A DNA stretch of 64,000 bases, taken from positions 146,917-210,916 of the forward strand of contig LGRD01000018.1 in the NCBI GenBank assembly GCA_001263235.1, in the 5' to 3' direction. The notes under the pieces were generated by a model that worked only from the letters and a program-made list of their open reading frames with translations, had not been told where the DNA came from and searched no databases. Within the stretch, counting starts at the first letter, position 1; every line of letters starts with the position of its first letter. Positions 56,364 to 64,000 of the stretch are shown piece by piece. The position numbers and the translations under genes are program-made. This stretch comes from Methylibium sp. NZG. GTDB taxonomy: Bacteria > Pseudomonadota > Gammaproteobacteria > Burkholderiales > Burkholderiaceae_C.

Positions 56364-56831
56364 ATGGCCAGCCTCAACGTCAACGGCAAGTCGCGCGAGT
56401 TCCAGGCCGAGGCGGACACGCCACTGCTCTGGGTAATCCGCGAGCAGATCGGCCTCACCGGCACAAAGTACGGTTGCGGCGTCGCGCAGTGCGGCGCCTG
56501 CACGGTGCACATCGACGGCGTGCCCACGCGCTCGTGCGTGCGGCCGCTGTCCAGCGTCGGCCCGGCCCAGAAGATCGTCACCATCGAAGGCCTGTCGGCC
56601 GACGGCTCGCACCCGGTGCAAAAAGCCTGGGCCGCGCTCGACGTGCCGCAGTGCGGCTTCTGCCAGAGCGGCATGATCATGGCCGCCGTGGCGTTGCTCA
56701 AGGCCAAGCCGAAACCGACCGACGCCGACATCGACGAGGCAATGAGCAACATCTGCCGCTGCGGCACCTACAACCGCGTTCGTGCGGCAATCAAGCTGGT
56801 GGCCAGTGGCGGCCCGGCCCCGCAGGTTTGA
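56364..56831 (+). CDS. (2Fe-2S) subunit of a molybdenum hydroxylase (IorA-like)
   Basis: 155 residues, ATG 56364 after CAGGAG. The plant-type ferredoxin cluster motif is [17 protein letters not shown] plus a fourth Cys (TRSC). The second [2Fe-2S] domain has CGFCQSG and CRCGTYNR. Small subunit of two-subunit xanthine-dehydrogenase-family enzymes such as isoquinoline 1-oxidoreductase or membrane aldehyde dehydrogenase. Its partner follows after 22 bases. Confidence 0.93.
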   Translation: MASLNVNGKSREFQAEADTPLLWVIREQIGLTGTKYGCGVAQCGACTVHIDGVPTRSCVRPLSSVGPAQKIVTIEGLSADGSHPVQKAWAALDVPQCGFCQSGMIMAAVALLKAKPKPTDADIDEAMSNICRCGTYNRVRAAIKLVASGGPAPQV

Positions 56832-56853
56832 CGCGGCTTTACAGGAGCACGCC

Positions 56854-59148
56854 ATGAAGATTGCCTCGACCGCCCAAGTCGCCAAGATCGCCGACATCGC
56901 CAGCGGTGTGTCGGCCAAGGTCACGCGCCGCCGCCTTATCGTTGCGTCGGCCACCACTGCCGGCGGGCTGGCGGTCGGGTTTCATCTGCCTTTCTCGGGC
57001 CGCGCCGTCGCCCAGGGCACACCGCAGTCGCCCGAGGTCAACGCCTGGGTCGTGGTCAAGCCCGATGACACGGTGTGCGTGCGCATCGCCCGCTCCGAGA
57101 TGGGCCAAGGCACGCTCACTGGCCTGGCGCAGATGGTCGCCGAAGAGCTCGAGTGCGACTGGGCCAAGGTCACCACCGAGTACCCCACGCCGGGCCAGAA
57201 CCTGGCGCGCAGCCGCGTGTGGGGCAACTTCTCGACCGGCGGCAGCCGCGGCATCCGCGAGTCGCACGAACTCGTGCGCAAAGGCGGCGCCGCCGCGCGG
57301 ATGATGCTGGTGCAGGCCGCGGCCGACGAATGGAAGGTGCCGGCGGCCGAATGCCGCGCGGCCAACAGCGTGATCACGCACTCGGCGTCGGGCCGCAGCA
57401 CGAGCTACGGCAAGGTCGCGGCAGCCGCCGGCAAGCTCACGCCGCCGAGCGACGTGAAGCTGAAGGATCAGAAGGACTGGAAGCTGATCGGCAAGCGCGT
57501 GAAGCGGCTGGACACCGTCGAGAAGACCACCGGCGCACAAATCTACGGCATGGACTTGCAACTGCCCGGGATGCTCAACGCAGCGATCAAGGACTGCCCG
57601 GTGTTCGGCGGCAAGGTGCGGGCTGTCGATGCCGCATCCATCGCCAACCGGCCGGGCGTGAAGAGAATCGTGCGCGTGGGCGACAGCGCGGTGGCTGTGG
57701 TGGCCGACACCTGGTGGCACGCCAAGACCGCGCTCGATGCGCTGAAGATCGAGTGGGACGAAGGCCCGCACGCGCAGGTCAGCAGCGCGAGCATCGCCGC
57801 CGTGCTCAAGGCCGGCCTCGATGCGCCGGAAGCCGCCGTCGGCAACCAGAACGGCGACGCGCGCAAGGCGCTGGCGCAGGCGGCGCGCACGATCGAGGCG
57901 GTCTACTCGTACCCGTTTCAGAACCACGCGACGATGGAGACGATGAACGCCACGGTCAAGTTCACGCCCGCTGTTGCGCCCTCGGCCGGGGCGGCCGGCA
58001 CCGCGGGTGCCGCGGGTGCCGCGGGTGCGTTTGCGCGCTGCGAGGTCTGGACGCCCACACAGAACGGCGAGGCCGCGTTGGCTGCCGCCTCTGAAGCGTC
58101 GGGCCTGCCGCCCAACCAATGCGAGGTCTACAAGCTGCACCTGGGCGGCGGCTTCGGCCGGCGCGGTGCGGTGCACGACTGGGTGCGCCAGGCGGTGGCC
58201 ATCGCCAAGGAGATGCCGGGCACGCCGGTCAAGCTGATCTGGTCGCGCGAAGAAGACATGCTGCACGGCCGCTTCCACCCGGTGACGCAGTGCAAGCTCA
58301 GCGCCGCGATCGACAGCGCCGGCAACCTCGACGGCCTGCACATGCGCATCTCGGGCCAGTCGATCATCGCCGGCATGTTCCCGCAGAACATCAAGGACGG
58401 GCGCGACCCGGTGGTCTTCCAGGGCCTGACCGCAGGCGGCGCCGAGGGCGCGTTCGGCTACACGCTGCCGAACCTGACGATCGACCACGCGATGCGCAAC
58501 CCGCACGTGCCACCGGGCTTCTGGCGTGGCGTGAACCTGAACCAGAACGCCATCTACATCGAGTGCTTTCTCGACGAGGTGGCGCATGCCACGAAGCAAG
58601 ACCCGCTGGCGCTGCGCCGCAAGCTGATGGCCAAGTCGCCCAAGCACCTCGCGGTGCTCAACGCGGTGGCCGAGCGCGTGGGCTGGGACAAGCCAGCGCC
58701 CGCGGGCGTTCACCGCGGGCTGGCGCAGATCATGGGCTTCGGCAGCTATGTGGCGGCCTGCGCCGAGGTGTCGGTGAGCGATGCCGGCGTGCTCAAGATC
58801 CACCGCATCGTTGCGGCCACCGACCCGGGTCACGCCGTCAACCCGCAGCAGATCGAGGCGCAGGTCGAAGGCTCGTTCGTCTACGGCCTGTCGGCCGCAC
58901 TGTTCGGCGAGTGCACGGTCAAGGGCGGGCGCATCGAGCAGGACAACTTCAACACCTACCCGGTGATGCTCATGGAGCACATGCCGCGTGTCGAGACCAT
59001 CGTGATGCCGTCAGGTGGCTTCTGGGGTGGCGTCGGTGAGCCCACCATCGCGGTGGCGGCGCCGGCGGTGCTGAACGCGATCTTCGCGGCCACGGGCAAG
59101 CGCATTCGCGACCTGCCGCTGAAGAACCACAGCTTGAAGAAGGCTTGA
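56854..59148 (+). CDS. Molybdopterin-binding subunit of a periplasmic molybdenum hydroxylase (IorB-like)
   Basis: 764 residues from ATG 56854. The Tat signal TRRRLIVASATTAGGLAVGF (about 28-47) sends it folded to the periplasm together with the FeS subunit. Molybdopterin dehydrogenase motifs: ARSEMGQGTLTGLAQMVAEE, HLGGGFGRRGAVHDW, GFWRGVNLNQNAIYIECFLDE, and the catalytic Glu in GGVGEPTIAVAAPAVLNAI. It hydroxylates an aldehyde or N-heterocycle. Oddity: a run of GAAGTAGAAGAAGAF made by 9-bp DNA repeats near nt 57990-58028. Electrons would need a periplasmic c-type cytochrome. Confidence 0.92.
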   Translation: MKIASTAQVAKIADIASGVSAKVTRRRLIVASATTAGGLAVGFHLPFSGRAVAQGTPQSPEVNAWVVVKPDDTVCVRIARSEMGQGTLTGLAQMVAEELECDWAKVTTEYPTPGQNLARSRVWGNFSTGGSRGIRESHELVRKGGAAARMMLVQAAADEWKVPAAECRAANSVITHSASGRSTSYGKVAAAAGKLTPPSDVKLKDQKDWKLIGKRVKRLDTVEKTTGAQIYGMDLQLPGMLNAAIKDCPVFGGKVRAVDAASIANRPGVKRIVRVGDSAVAVVADTWWHAKTALDALKIEWDEGPHAQVSSASIAAVLKAGLDAPEAAVGNQNGDARKALAQAARTIEAVYSYPFQNHATMETMNATVKFTPAVAPSAGAAGTAGAAGAAGAFARCEVWTPTQNGEAALAAASEASGLPPNQCEVYKLHLGGGFGRRGAVHDWVRQAVAIAKEMPGTPVKLIWSREEDMLHGRFHPVTQCKLSAAIDSAGNLDGLHMRISGQSIIAGMFPQNIKDGRDPVVFQGLTAGGAEGAFGYTLPNLTIDHAMRNPHVPPGFWRGVNLNQNAIYIECFLDEVAHATKQDPLALRRKLMAKSPKHLAVLNAVAERVGWDKPAPAGVHRGLAQIMGFGSYVAACAEVSVSDAGVLKIHRIVAATDPGHAVNPQQIEAQVEGSFVYGLSAALFGECTVKGGRIEQDNFNTYPVMLMEHMPRVETIVMPSGGFWGGVGEPTIAVAAPAVLNAIFAATGKRIRDLPLKNHSLKKA
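57996..58028 (+). repeat. 9-bp tandem repeats in the molybdenum subunit gene
   Basis: Tandem GCGGGTGCC units (beginning near 58003) encode an Ala/Gly linker in frame. This is a small, variable-looking insertion between conserved blocks. Confidence 0.7.
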
Positions 59149-59210
59149 GGCGGGGAGCCGCGGGCAACGCCAGCTTTAAGCAGCGAGATCGAAGCAGGGA
59201 AGTGCGGCCG

Positions 59211-59690
59211 GTGGCAAATGTTCAAAGGCGCGGAGCCGTCGTTGCCGTTGCGCTGACGGTGGCGCTGCTGCAAGCGCAAACGAGGGTCGCAGCGCAACCC
59301 GCTTCGGTGCCGCCAGGCGAATGGGCTGTGCAAGGCGATGCGATCTCGCAAGCGCTGAGCGCGACGCCAGGCGACGCGCAGCGCGGGCGTGCGATCGTCG
59401 CCAACCGCCAGCTCGGGTTGTGCCTGCTGTGCCACACCGGGCCGTTTCCTGAAGAGCGCTTCCAGGGCAACCTCGCACCCGACTTGGCGGGCGCCGGCGC
59501 GCGCTGGTCGATGGGCCAGCTGCGCTTGCGCATTGCCGATGCGCAGCGCGTGAACCCCGCCACGATCATGCCGTCGTACCACCGCGTCGATGGCTTGACG
59601 CGCGTCGGCGCAGCGTGGCGCGACCAGCCGCTGCTGACGGGGCAGCAGGTTGAAGACGTCGTGGCGTTTCTCGCCACGTTGCGCGAATGA
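59211..59690 (+). CDS. soxX: Sulfur-oxidation c-type cytochrome SoxX
   Basis: 159 residues from GTG 59211, with GCAGGGA ten bases upstream; GTG 59202 is too close to that site. Signal peptide to about residue 29. Haem-binding CLLCH (71-75), and C-terminal motif TIMPSYHRVDGLTRVG with the distal Met, then QQVEDVVAFLATL. SoxX pairs with SoxA to load thiosulfate onto the SoxYZ carrier in the periplasm. First gene of soxX-Y-Z-A here, 62 bases after the molybdenum subunit. Confidence 0.9.
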   Translation: MANVQRRGAVVAVALTVALLQAQTRVAAQPASVPPGEWAVQGDAISQALSATPGDAQRGRAIVANRQLGLCLLCHTGPFPEERFQGNLAPDLAGAGARWSMGQLRLRIADAQRVNPATIMPSYHRVDGLTRVGAAWRDQPLLTGQQVEDVVAFLATLRE

Positions 59691-60148
59691 GTGCCGCCGA
59701 TCGCGCAGCCAATCCTTCGAGCGCCACACGCCGCCAGTGGCTGCTGGCCGGCGCGGCGCTGGTGGTGCGGCCGGCCGCTGGCACGCCGCAGGAACTGGCA
59801 GCGGCGATCCAAGCCTTCACCGGCGGCGCGGCTCCCCGCGCGGGCCGGGTGACGCTGGACGTGTCGCCGCTGGTCGAGAACGGCAACACCGTGCCGATGA
59901 CGGTGACGGTGGACAGCCCGATGACTGCCGCCGATCATGTGGTCGCCATCGCGGTGTTCAACGAGCGCAACCCGCAGCGTGAGGTCGCCAACTTCTTTAT
60001 CGGCCCGCGCGCCGGGCGGGCGGTGGTGGCGTCACGCATCCGGCTCGCCACGTCGCAACAACTCGTCGCGGTGGCTTTGATGAGCGACGGCTCGCACTGG
60101 TCGCACACGATCGACGTCGTCGTGACGCTGGCCGCCTGCATCGAGTGA
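59687..60148 (+). CDS. soxY: Thiosulfate carrier subunit SoxY with atypical C-terminal arm
   Basis: 153 residues, overlapping the soxX stop by 4 bases. Tat signal with ATRRQWLLAGAAL. The mature immunoglobulin-like SoxY domain is clear (SPLVENGNTVPMTVTVDSPM, HVVAIAVFNERNPQREVANF). Canonical SoxY ends in a GGCGG swinging arm whose Cys carries the sulfur substrate. This protein ends LAACIE: the Cys is kept at position 151, but the glycines are replaced. The carrier may still function, or it may serve a different chemistry. Confidence 0.87.
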   Translation: MSAADRAANPSSATRRQWLLAGAALVVRPAAGTPQELAAAIQAFTGGAAPRAGRVTLDVSPLVENGNTVPMTVTVDSPMTAADHVVAIAVFNERNPQREVANFFIGPRAGRAVVASRIRLATSQQLVAVALMSDGSHWSHTIDVVVTLAACIE

Positions 60149-60165
60149 GTTCGGTCACCTGAGCC

Positions 60166-60486
60166 ATGGCGCGCACCCTGATCACGATGCCAAAGACGGC
60201 GCGCCGCGGCGAGGTGCTGGAGATCCGCACCTTGATTGCGCACCCGATGGAGAGCGGCCACCGCGCCGATGGTGAAGGCCGCGTGCGGCCGCGCGACATC
60301 CTGCGGCGCTTTTCGTGTCGCTACAACGGCGAGCTGGTGTTTCGCGCCGAGCTGTTTGCCGCGGTGGCCGCCAACCCGTACATCGCTTTCTTCACGGTGG
60401 CGCAGAGCAGCGGCACCTTGAGCTTCACGTGGGAAGGCGACAACGGCTTTGCGCAGACCGACAGCGTGGCGATCAGCGTGACATGA
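60166..60486 (+). CDS. soxZ: SoxZ, partner of SoxY
   Basis: 106 residues, no signal peptide, as expected because it is co-exported with SoxY. SoxZ motifs: RGEVLEIRTLIAHPMESGHR, ILRRFSCRYNGELVFRAEL, ANPYIAFFTV, SGTLSFTWEGDNG. It lies 17 bases after soxY and overlaps soxA by 4 bases. Confidence 0.93.
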   Translation: MARTLITMPKTARRGEVLEIRTLIAHPMESGHRADGEGRVRPRDILRRFSCRYNGELVFRAELFAAVAANPYIAFFTVAQSSGTLSFTWEGDNGFAQTDSVAISVT

Positions 60487-61316
60487 GGGCCTGCTTGCGT
60501 GCCGGCGCACCCGCTTGGGCGGTGCTGGCGCTGGCTCTCTTTGCGGCCGTTTTGACAACCGCTGCCGCAGCTGGCGACGCCGCACCCGTCTCGCCCGTCG
60601 TCGAAAGAGCGAACGACCCGCGCCGCTCCAGCTTCGACTTCATGAGCCCCCAGACACAGGCGATGCAGCGCGACGACACGCTCAACCCCGGCATGCTGTG
60701 GGTGGCCGCGGGCGACGACCTTTGGAACCAGAAGGCCGGCAGCGCCGACCGGTCGTGCGCCTCGTGCCACGGCGACGCGAAGACGAGCCTGCGCGGCGTG
60801 GCCGCTCGCTACCCAGCGTACGACGCGACGCTGCGCCGGCCCGTCGATCTGGCGCAGCGCATCAACCGCTGCCGGCAGCAGCACCAGCGGGCCGAGCCGC
60901 TGGCGGCCGAGAGCGCCGAGTTGCTCGGCCTTCAAAGCACCGTCGCTCACGCCTCCCGCGGGATGCCGATCACACCCGATGCGGACGCGCGGTTGCAGCC
61001 TTTCACCGAGCGCGGCCGGCAGCTCTTCGAGCAGCGGTTGGGGCAGTTGAACCTGTCGTGCGCGCAGTGCCACGACGGTCTGGCCGGGCGGCGCCTGGGC
61101 AGCAGCCCGATCCCGCAGGCGCACCCGACCGGCTTTCCCGTCTATCGCCTGGAGTGGCAGGGCCTGGGCTCGCTGCAGCGCCGCCTGCGCAACTGCATGA
61201 CGGGTGTGCGCGCCGAACCGTTTGCGTATGGCGCGCCGGAGCTGGTTGAGCTGGAGCTGTTCCTGGCGCAGCGCGCTCGCGGCATGCTGCTGGAAGCGCC
61301 CGCGGTGCGACCGTGA
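60483..61316 (+). CDS. soxA: Dihaem c-type cytochrome SoxA
   Basis: 277 residues from ATG 60483. Signal peptide to about residue 30. Two haem motifs, CASCH (92-96) and CAQCH (193-197), and the conserved Cys238 in NCMTGVRAEP, the ligand to the active haem. The length and both haems identify the dihaem SoxA type. SoxAX oxidatively joins thiosulfate to the SoxYZ cysteine. It is the last gene of the run; soxB (sulfohydrolase) and soxCD are absent from the window. Confidence 0.92.
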   Translation: MRACLRAGAPAWAVLALALFAAVLTTAAAAGDAAPVSPVVERANDPRRSSFDFMSPQTQAMQRDDTLNPGMLWVAAGDDLWNQKAGSADRSCASCHGDAKTSLRGVAARYPAYDATLRRPVDLAQRINRCRQQHQRAEPLAAESAELLGLQSTVAHASRGMPITPDADARLQPFTERGRQLFEQRLGQLNLSCAQCHDGLAGRRLGSSPIPQAHPTGFPVYRLEWQGLGSLQRRLRNCMTGVRAEPFAYGAPELVELELFLAQRARGMLLEAPAVRP

Positions 61317-61344
61317 TGCCCGCGGTGCGCCAACCGCCCGACGG

Positions 61345-61557
61345 TCAGTGCCGGGCGCCGGGCGCCTGCTCTTCGGGGTCGTCCTCGGGTTCGGGTTTGG
61401 CGGCCACCGCATAGCGCTCGCTGGCCCATGCGCCGAAGTCGTTGTTCTTGCAGCGCGCGCTGCAGAAGGGGCGGTACGGGTTGTGTGGCGCATACGCGCT
61501 CGGGCCACAGCAGCCGGGGCACTTGACGGTGCGGGTTGGGAAAGATTCGGTGCTCAT
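61345..61557 (-). CDS. yacG: DNA gyrase inhibitor YacG
   Basis: 70 residues from ATG 61557; a GTG three codons upstream is possible. Zinc-finger cysteines CPGC and FCSARCKNNDFGAWA are intact. The C-terminal half is acidic (EPEDDPEE). YacG binds GyrB and blocks its activity. Last of the pilC-pilD-coaE-zapD-yacG series. Confidence 0.93.
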   Translation of the reverse strand: MSTESFPTRTVKCPGCCGPSAYAPHNPYRPFCSARCKNNDFGAWASERYAVAAKPEPEDDPEEQAPGARH

Positions 61558-61609
61558 CGGCGTCACTGTGCCGCGAACCGCGGCGCAGCGTCAATGCCAG
61601 CGCTCGGGG

Positions 61610-62428
61610 TCAAAGGCACAACGTCAACTCCATCGGTGTGTCGGCAGTGCTGGGCTTGAGGCGGCCCTCGGCGTCTTGCTGCATCAGCCGCACCGACACC
61701 ATCAGCCGGTGACCACTGATCTCGGGCACCAGCTCTGGGGCGCCGTTCAGCCGCAGGCGCAGCAATTGGCAGGTGCGCCCGGGCGGCAGGCTTTGCTGGT
61801 ACAGGCCGGCAACAGCCAGCACGGTATGCGGCGAACCGGAGTCGCGCAGCAATGTCAGCAGCAGCCGCAGCGCCTCCGCCAGCGGCATCAGCGAGGCGGC
61901 CCACCGCAGCAGGTCGCTGCGGCGGCGTGGCGCGTCGAACTGCTGCCAGGCGAAGTAGGCCGGTAAGTCGAAGCCGCAGGTGCCGCCGGGAATGTGGATG
62001 CGGCTGCGGATGCTCATCAGCCATTCGTTGGCCGTCAGTGCGGCGCCGGCCTTGCCGGGCATCTGGTTCAGCGCCTTGAACGCGGCGTCGATGCGGCTGA
62101 CCATGTCGTCGAGCACCGGCTGCGAGACCGACGGGTTGTCGCGGTAGCCGTTCAGGCGCGCTCGCTGGCGCTCGAGATCCTTGAGCAGGTCGGACTTGAG
62201 GTCGGCGCGCGCGGCCACGTCCATGATCTCGAACAGTGTGGCCAGCGCGTGGTGATGGTCGAGCGCGGCGTCGCGCACGACGAGCTGCCCGAGGCGATCG
62301 AACAAATGCTCCAGCCGCAACAGGGTGCGGATGCTTTCGTTGAACGGGAACTCGTAGCGGATCAAGGCGCGGGTGCCGTGGGCTGGGCGGGTGCAGGCCG
62401 GCAGATTGTTCCATAGCACCTGCTGCAA
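61610..62428 (-). CDS. zapD: Cell-division protein ZapD
   Basis: Up to 272 residues from TTG 62428. The family normally starts where this reads IRYEFPFNESIRTLLRLEHL, so TTG 62365 or GTG 62419 may be the true start; none has a clear ribosome site. The whole ZapD domain is present (LEIMDVAARADLKSDLL-type region, GGTCGFDLPAYFAWQ). ZapD cross-links FtsZ filaments at the division ring. Confidence 0.9.
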   Translation of the reverse strand: MQQVLWNNLPACTRPAHGTRALIRYEFPFNESIRTLLRLEHLFDRLGQLVVRDAALDHHHALATLFEIMDVAARADLKSDLLKDLERQRARLNGYRDNPSVSQPVLDDMVSRIDAAFKALNQMPGKAGAALTANEWLMSIRSRIHIPGGTCGFDLPAYFAWQQFDAPRRRSDLLRWAASLMPLAEALRLLLTLLRDSGSPHTVLAVAGLYQQSLPPGRTCQLLRLRLNGAPELVPEISGHRLMVSVRLMQQDAEGRLKPSTADTPMELTLCL

Positions 62429-62461
62429 GGCGCGCCGCCGCAGCCTTCAGACGCGTGCTCT

Positions 62462-63076
62462 TCAGTGGCGGCGCTCGAACCAGCCGCTGGCGAGCGAGCG
62501 AATGTGTTCGGCCAGCGCGTCGATCGGCAGATCGTCGTTGAAGACCACCGCGTCGGCACAGGCGCGCCGCATCGGCCGAGTGGCCTGCTGGTTGATGACC
62601 GACTGCACCGCGTCAGGCGTCCAGCCGGAGCGAGCGACGACGCGCTCGACCTGTGTCTGCTCCCGGCAGTCGACCACCAGCACCTTGTCGACCTGCGTGC
62701 GCCAGTGGGCCGACTCCGCCAACAGTGGCACATCGAACACCAGCACGCGCTCTGTGGCCGCGGCAGCGCGACGTTCGGTTTCCAGGCCGATCAGCGGGTG
62801 AAGGATGGCTTCGAGGCGCCGCTTCGCATCGGCGTCCGAGAAGGCGAGCGTGCGCATGCGCGCGCGGTCGAGCGCGCCGGCCGCGTCGATGTACTCCGGG
62901 CCGAACGCAAGGCGGATCGGCTCGATGGCGCCACCGCCCGGCAGAGTCAGCTCGCGGGCGATCGCGTCGGTATCGATCACCGTCGCGCCAAGGCTGGCGA
63001 GCAGCCGCGCCACCGTGCTCTTGCCGCTGCCGATGCCGCCCGTCAGCCCGATTCGCAGGCGCGTGTCAGCCACCAT
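62462..63076 (-). CDS. coaE: Dephospho-CoA kinase
   Basis: 204 residues. P-loop GLTGGIGSGKSTVA (10-23), DTDAIARELT, HPLIGLETERR, VFDVPLLAES and the C-terminal VVFNDDLPIDALAEHI. It catalyses the last step of coenzyme A synthesis. It lies 12 bases after pilD. Confidence 0.96.
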   Translation of the reverse strand: MVADTRLRIGLTGGIGSGKSTVARLLASLGATVIDTDAIARELTLPGGGAIEPIRLAFGPEYIDAAGALDRARMRTLAFSDADAKRRLEAILHPLIGLETERRAAAATERVLVFDVPLLAESAHWRTQVDKVLVVDCREQTQVERVVARSGWTPDAVQSVINQQATRPMRRACADAVVFNDDLPIDALAEHIRSLASGWFERRH

Positions 63077-63088
63077 GCCGGCGCGCCA

Positions 63089-63943
63089 TCAAGCCCAGCC
63101 GAGCCACCCCAGCACGCGCGCCTGCCCGGCCAGCAGCACCACCAGCCCGGCGCCGGCAAGGAACGGGCCGAACGGCACGTAGCGGCCCTCGCGCAAGGAG
63201 CTGGACATCTTCATCACGATGCCGACGATCGCGCCGAGCACCGAAGCGGCCAGCACCACCGGCAACACCATCTTGAGGCCGAGCCAGGCGCCCAACGCGG
63301 CGAGCAGCTTGAAGTCGCCGAAGCCCATGCCTTCCTTGCCGGTGGTCAACTTGAAGAGCCAGTACACCGACCACAGCGACAAGTAGCCAGCGACCGCGCC
63401 CCACAGCGCATCGGGCAGGGGAATTGTCCAGCCGAGCGCGCTGGCAACCAGGCCGGCCCATAGCAGCGGCAGGGTCAGGTTGTCGGGCAGCAGCGTGGTG
63501 TCCCAGTCGATGCTGGCCAGCGCCACCAGCACAGCGGCGAAGCCGCACCACAGCAGCGCCGTCAGCGTCGCACCGAAGCGCCAGCCGATCGCGGCGAAGA
63601 GCACGCCGGTCAGCAGTTCGATCAATGGATAGCGCGGTGAGATCGCGGTCTTGCAGGCCGAGCATTTGCCACGCAGCCACAGGTAGCTTGCGACGGGGAT
63701 GTTCTCGCGCCATGCGATGCGGTGCCCGCACGACGGGCAGCGCGACCGCGGTGTGGACAGGCTGAGCGGCTCGCTCGGGGGTTCAGGTGTCAGGCCGAGC
63801 ATCTCGGCACTGTCGGCTTTCCAGCCGCGCTCCAGCATGAGCGGGAGCCGGTGGATGACGACGTTCAGGAAGCTGCCGATGCACAGCCCGAGCAGCGCCA
63901 GGACGACCGGCGACAGCAGCGCGCCGACGAGCTGTGCGTCCAT
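63089..63943 (-). CDS. pilD: Type IV prepilin peptidase PilD
   Basis: 284 residues, integral membrane. The N-terminal methyltransferase part is FLNVVIHRLPLMLERGW with zinc ribbon CPSC ... CSAC (about 69-97). Catalytic aspartates: SIDWDTTLLPD and the GFGDFK motif (in GMGFGDFKLLAALGAW). It cleaves and N-methylates type IV prepilins, including those encoded at 27741-32149. Confidence 0.96.
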   Translation of the reverse strand: MDAQLVGALLSPVVLALLGLCIGSFLNVVIHRLPLMLERGWKADSAEMLGLTPEPPSEPLSLSTPRSRCPSCGHRIAWRENIPVASYLWLRGKCSACKTAISPRYPLIELLTGVLFAAIGWRFGATLTALLWCGFAAVLVALASIDWDTTLLPDNLTLPLLWAGLVASALGWTIPLPDALWGAVAGYLSLWSVYWLFKLTTGKEGMGFGDFKLLAALGAWLGLKMVLPVVLAASVLGAIVGIVMKMSSSLREGRYVPFGPFLAGAGLVVLLAGQARVLGWLGWA

Positions 63944-63957
63944 CGGCGCCGCGGGCG

Positions 63958-64000
63958 TCAGACGACTTGGCCGAGCTTGAAGATCGGCAGGTACATCGAC
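63958..64000 (-). CDS. pilC: PilC C-terminus (type IV pilus inner-membrane platform), truncated by window edge
   Basis: Only the last 13 whole codons and the stop lie in the window, reading SMYLPIFKLGQVV. That is the classic PilC/GspF C-terminal end (MYLPIFKLG), and it sits directly upstream of pilD as expected. The rest of the gene is to the right. Confidence 0.85.
   Translation of the reverse strand, partial: SMYLPIFKLGQVV

Overview
The window is GC-rich DNA (roughly two-thirds G+C) from a betaproteobacterium, most likely a Burkholderiales member of the Rubrivivax/Leptothrix/Methylibium kind. Supporting this are the RibB fused to a degenerate GTP cyclohydrolase II-like domain, the pilC-pilD-coaE-zapD-yacG order, the TssQ-type lipoprotein, and two families of G/C-rich palindromic interspersed repeats. 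It is a chromosomal segment dominated by housekeeping genes with several accessory islands. No rRNA, tRNA, CRISPR array, transposase or integrase was seen.

Left part (1-9353, + strand): the 3' part of a fused hydantoinase A/B (5-oxoprolinase-like) gene carrying palindromic repeats in frame; a bufA1-bufB-bufC cassette for a putative peptide-derived copper-binding natural product (bufferin); and a three-gene membrane/redox operon (CDP-alcohol phosphatidyltransferase, a fused VTT membrane domain with a flavin disulfide reductase, and a DUF3047 protein).

9480-15719 (- strand) is a polymorphic toxin locus. It has a 1,449-residue exported RHS protein with a variable C-terminal tip, a probable immunity gene, a displaced second RHS tip cassette sharing a gapless 669-bp repeat with the parent gene, and a small membrane-anchored protein that may be the second immunity factor.

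16014-34103: a SelD-associated-type flavoprotein; ybgC-tolQ-tolR-tolA (without tolB/pal); a TssQ lipoprotein with a membrane Ser/Thr kinase; an aminotransferase; nusB and the riboflavin genes ribH, ribBX, ribE, ribD; a minor-pilin operon fimT-pilE-pilW-pilX-pilV; nrdR; and glyA preceded by a ZTP-type riboswitch.

34393-42854: a lytic transglycosylase, ubiD, a probable small RNA or leader RNA with its own promoter and terminator, a SulP transporter, DUF4256, a P-loop ATPase fused to a GNAT domain, a cupin, two unknowns and a GNAT. A perfect 12-bp-stem bidirectional terminator separates these from the next block.

42912-53814 (- strand) is a surface module: a 2,036-residue DUF11/SdrD-B-like repeat protein translationally coupled to a large outer-membrane barrel protein, followed by an OmpA-family protein. 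54360-61316 (+) carries an acyl-CoA synthetase, a periplasmic two-subunit molybdenum hydroxylase, and soxX-soxY-soxZ-soxA without soxB. The right edge (- strand) is yacG, zapD, coaE, pilD and the last codons of pilC. pilD would process the minor pilins encoded about 30 kb away.
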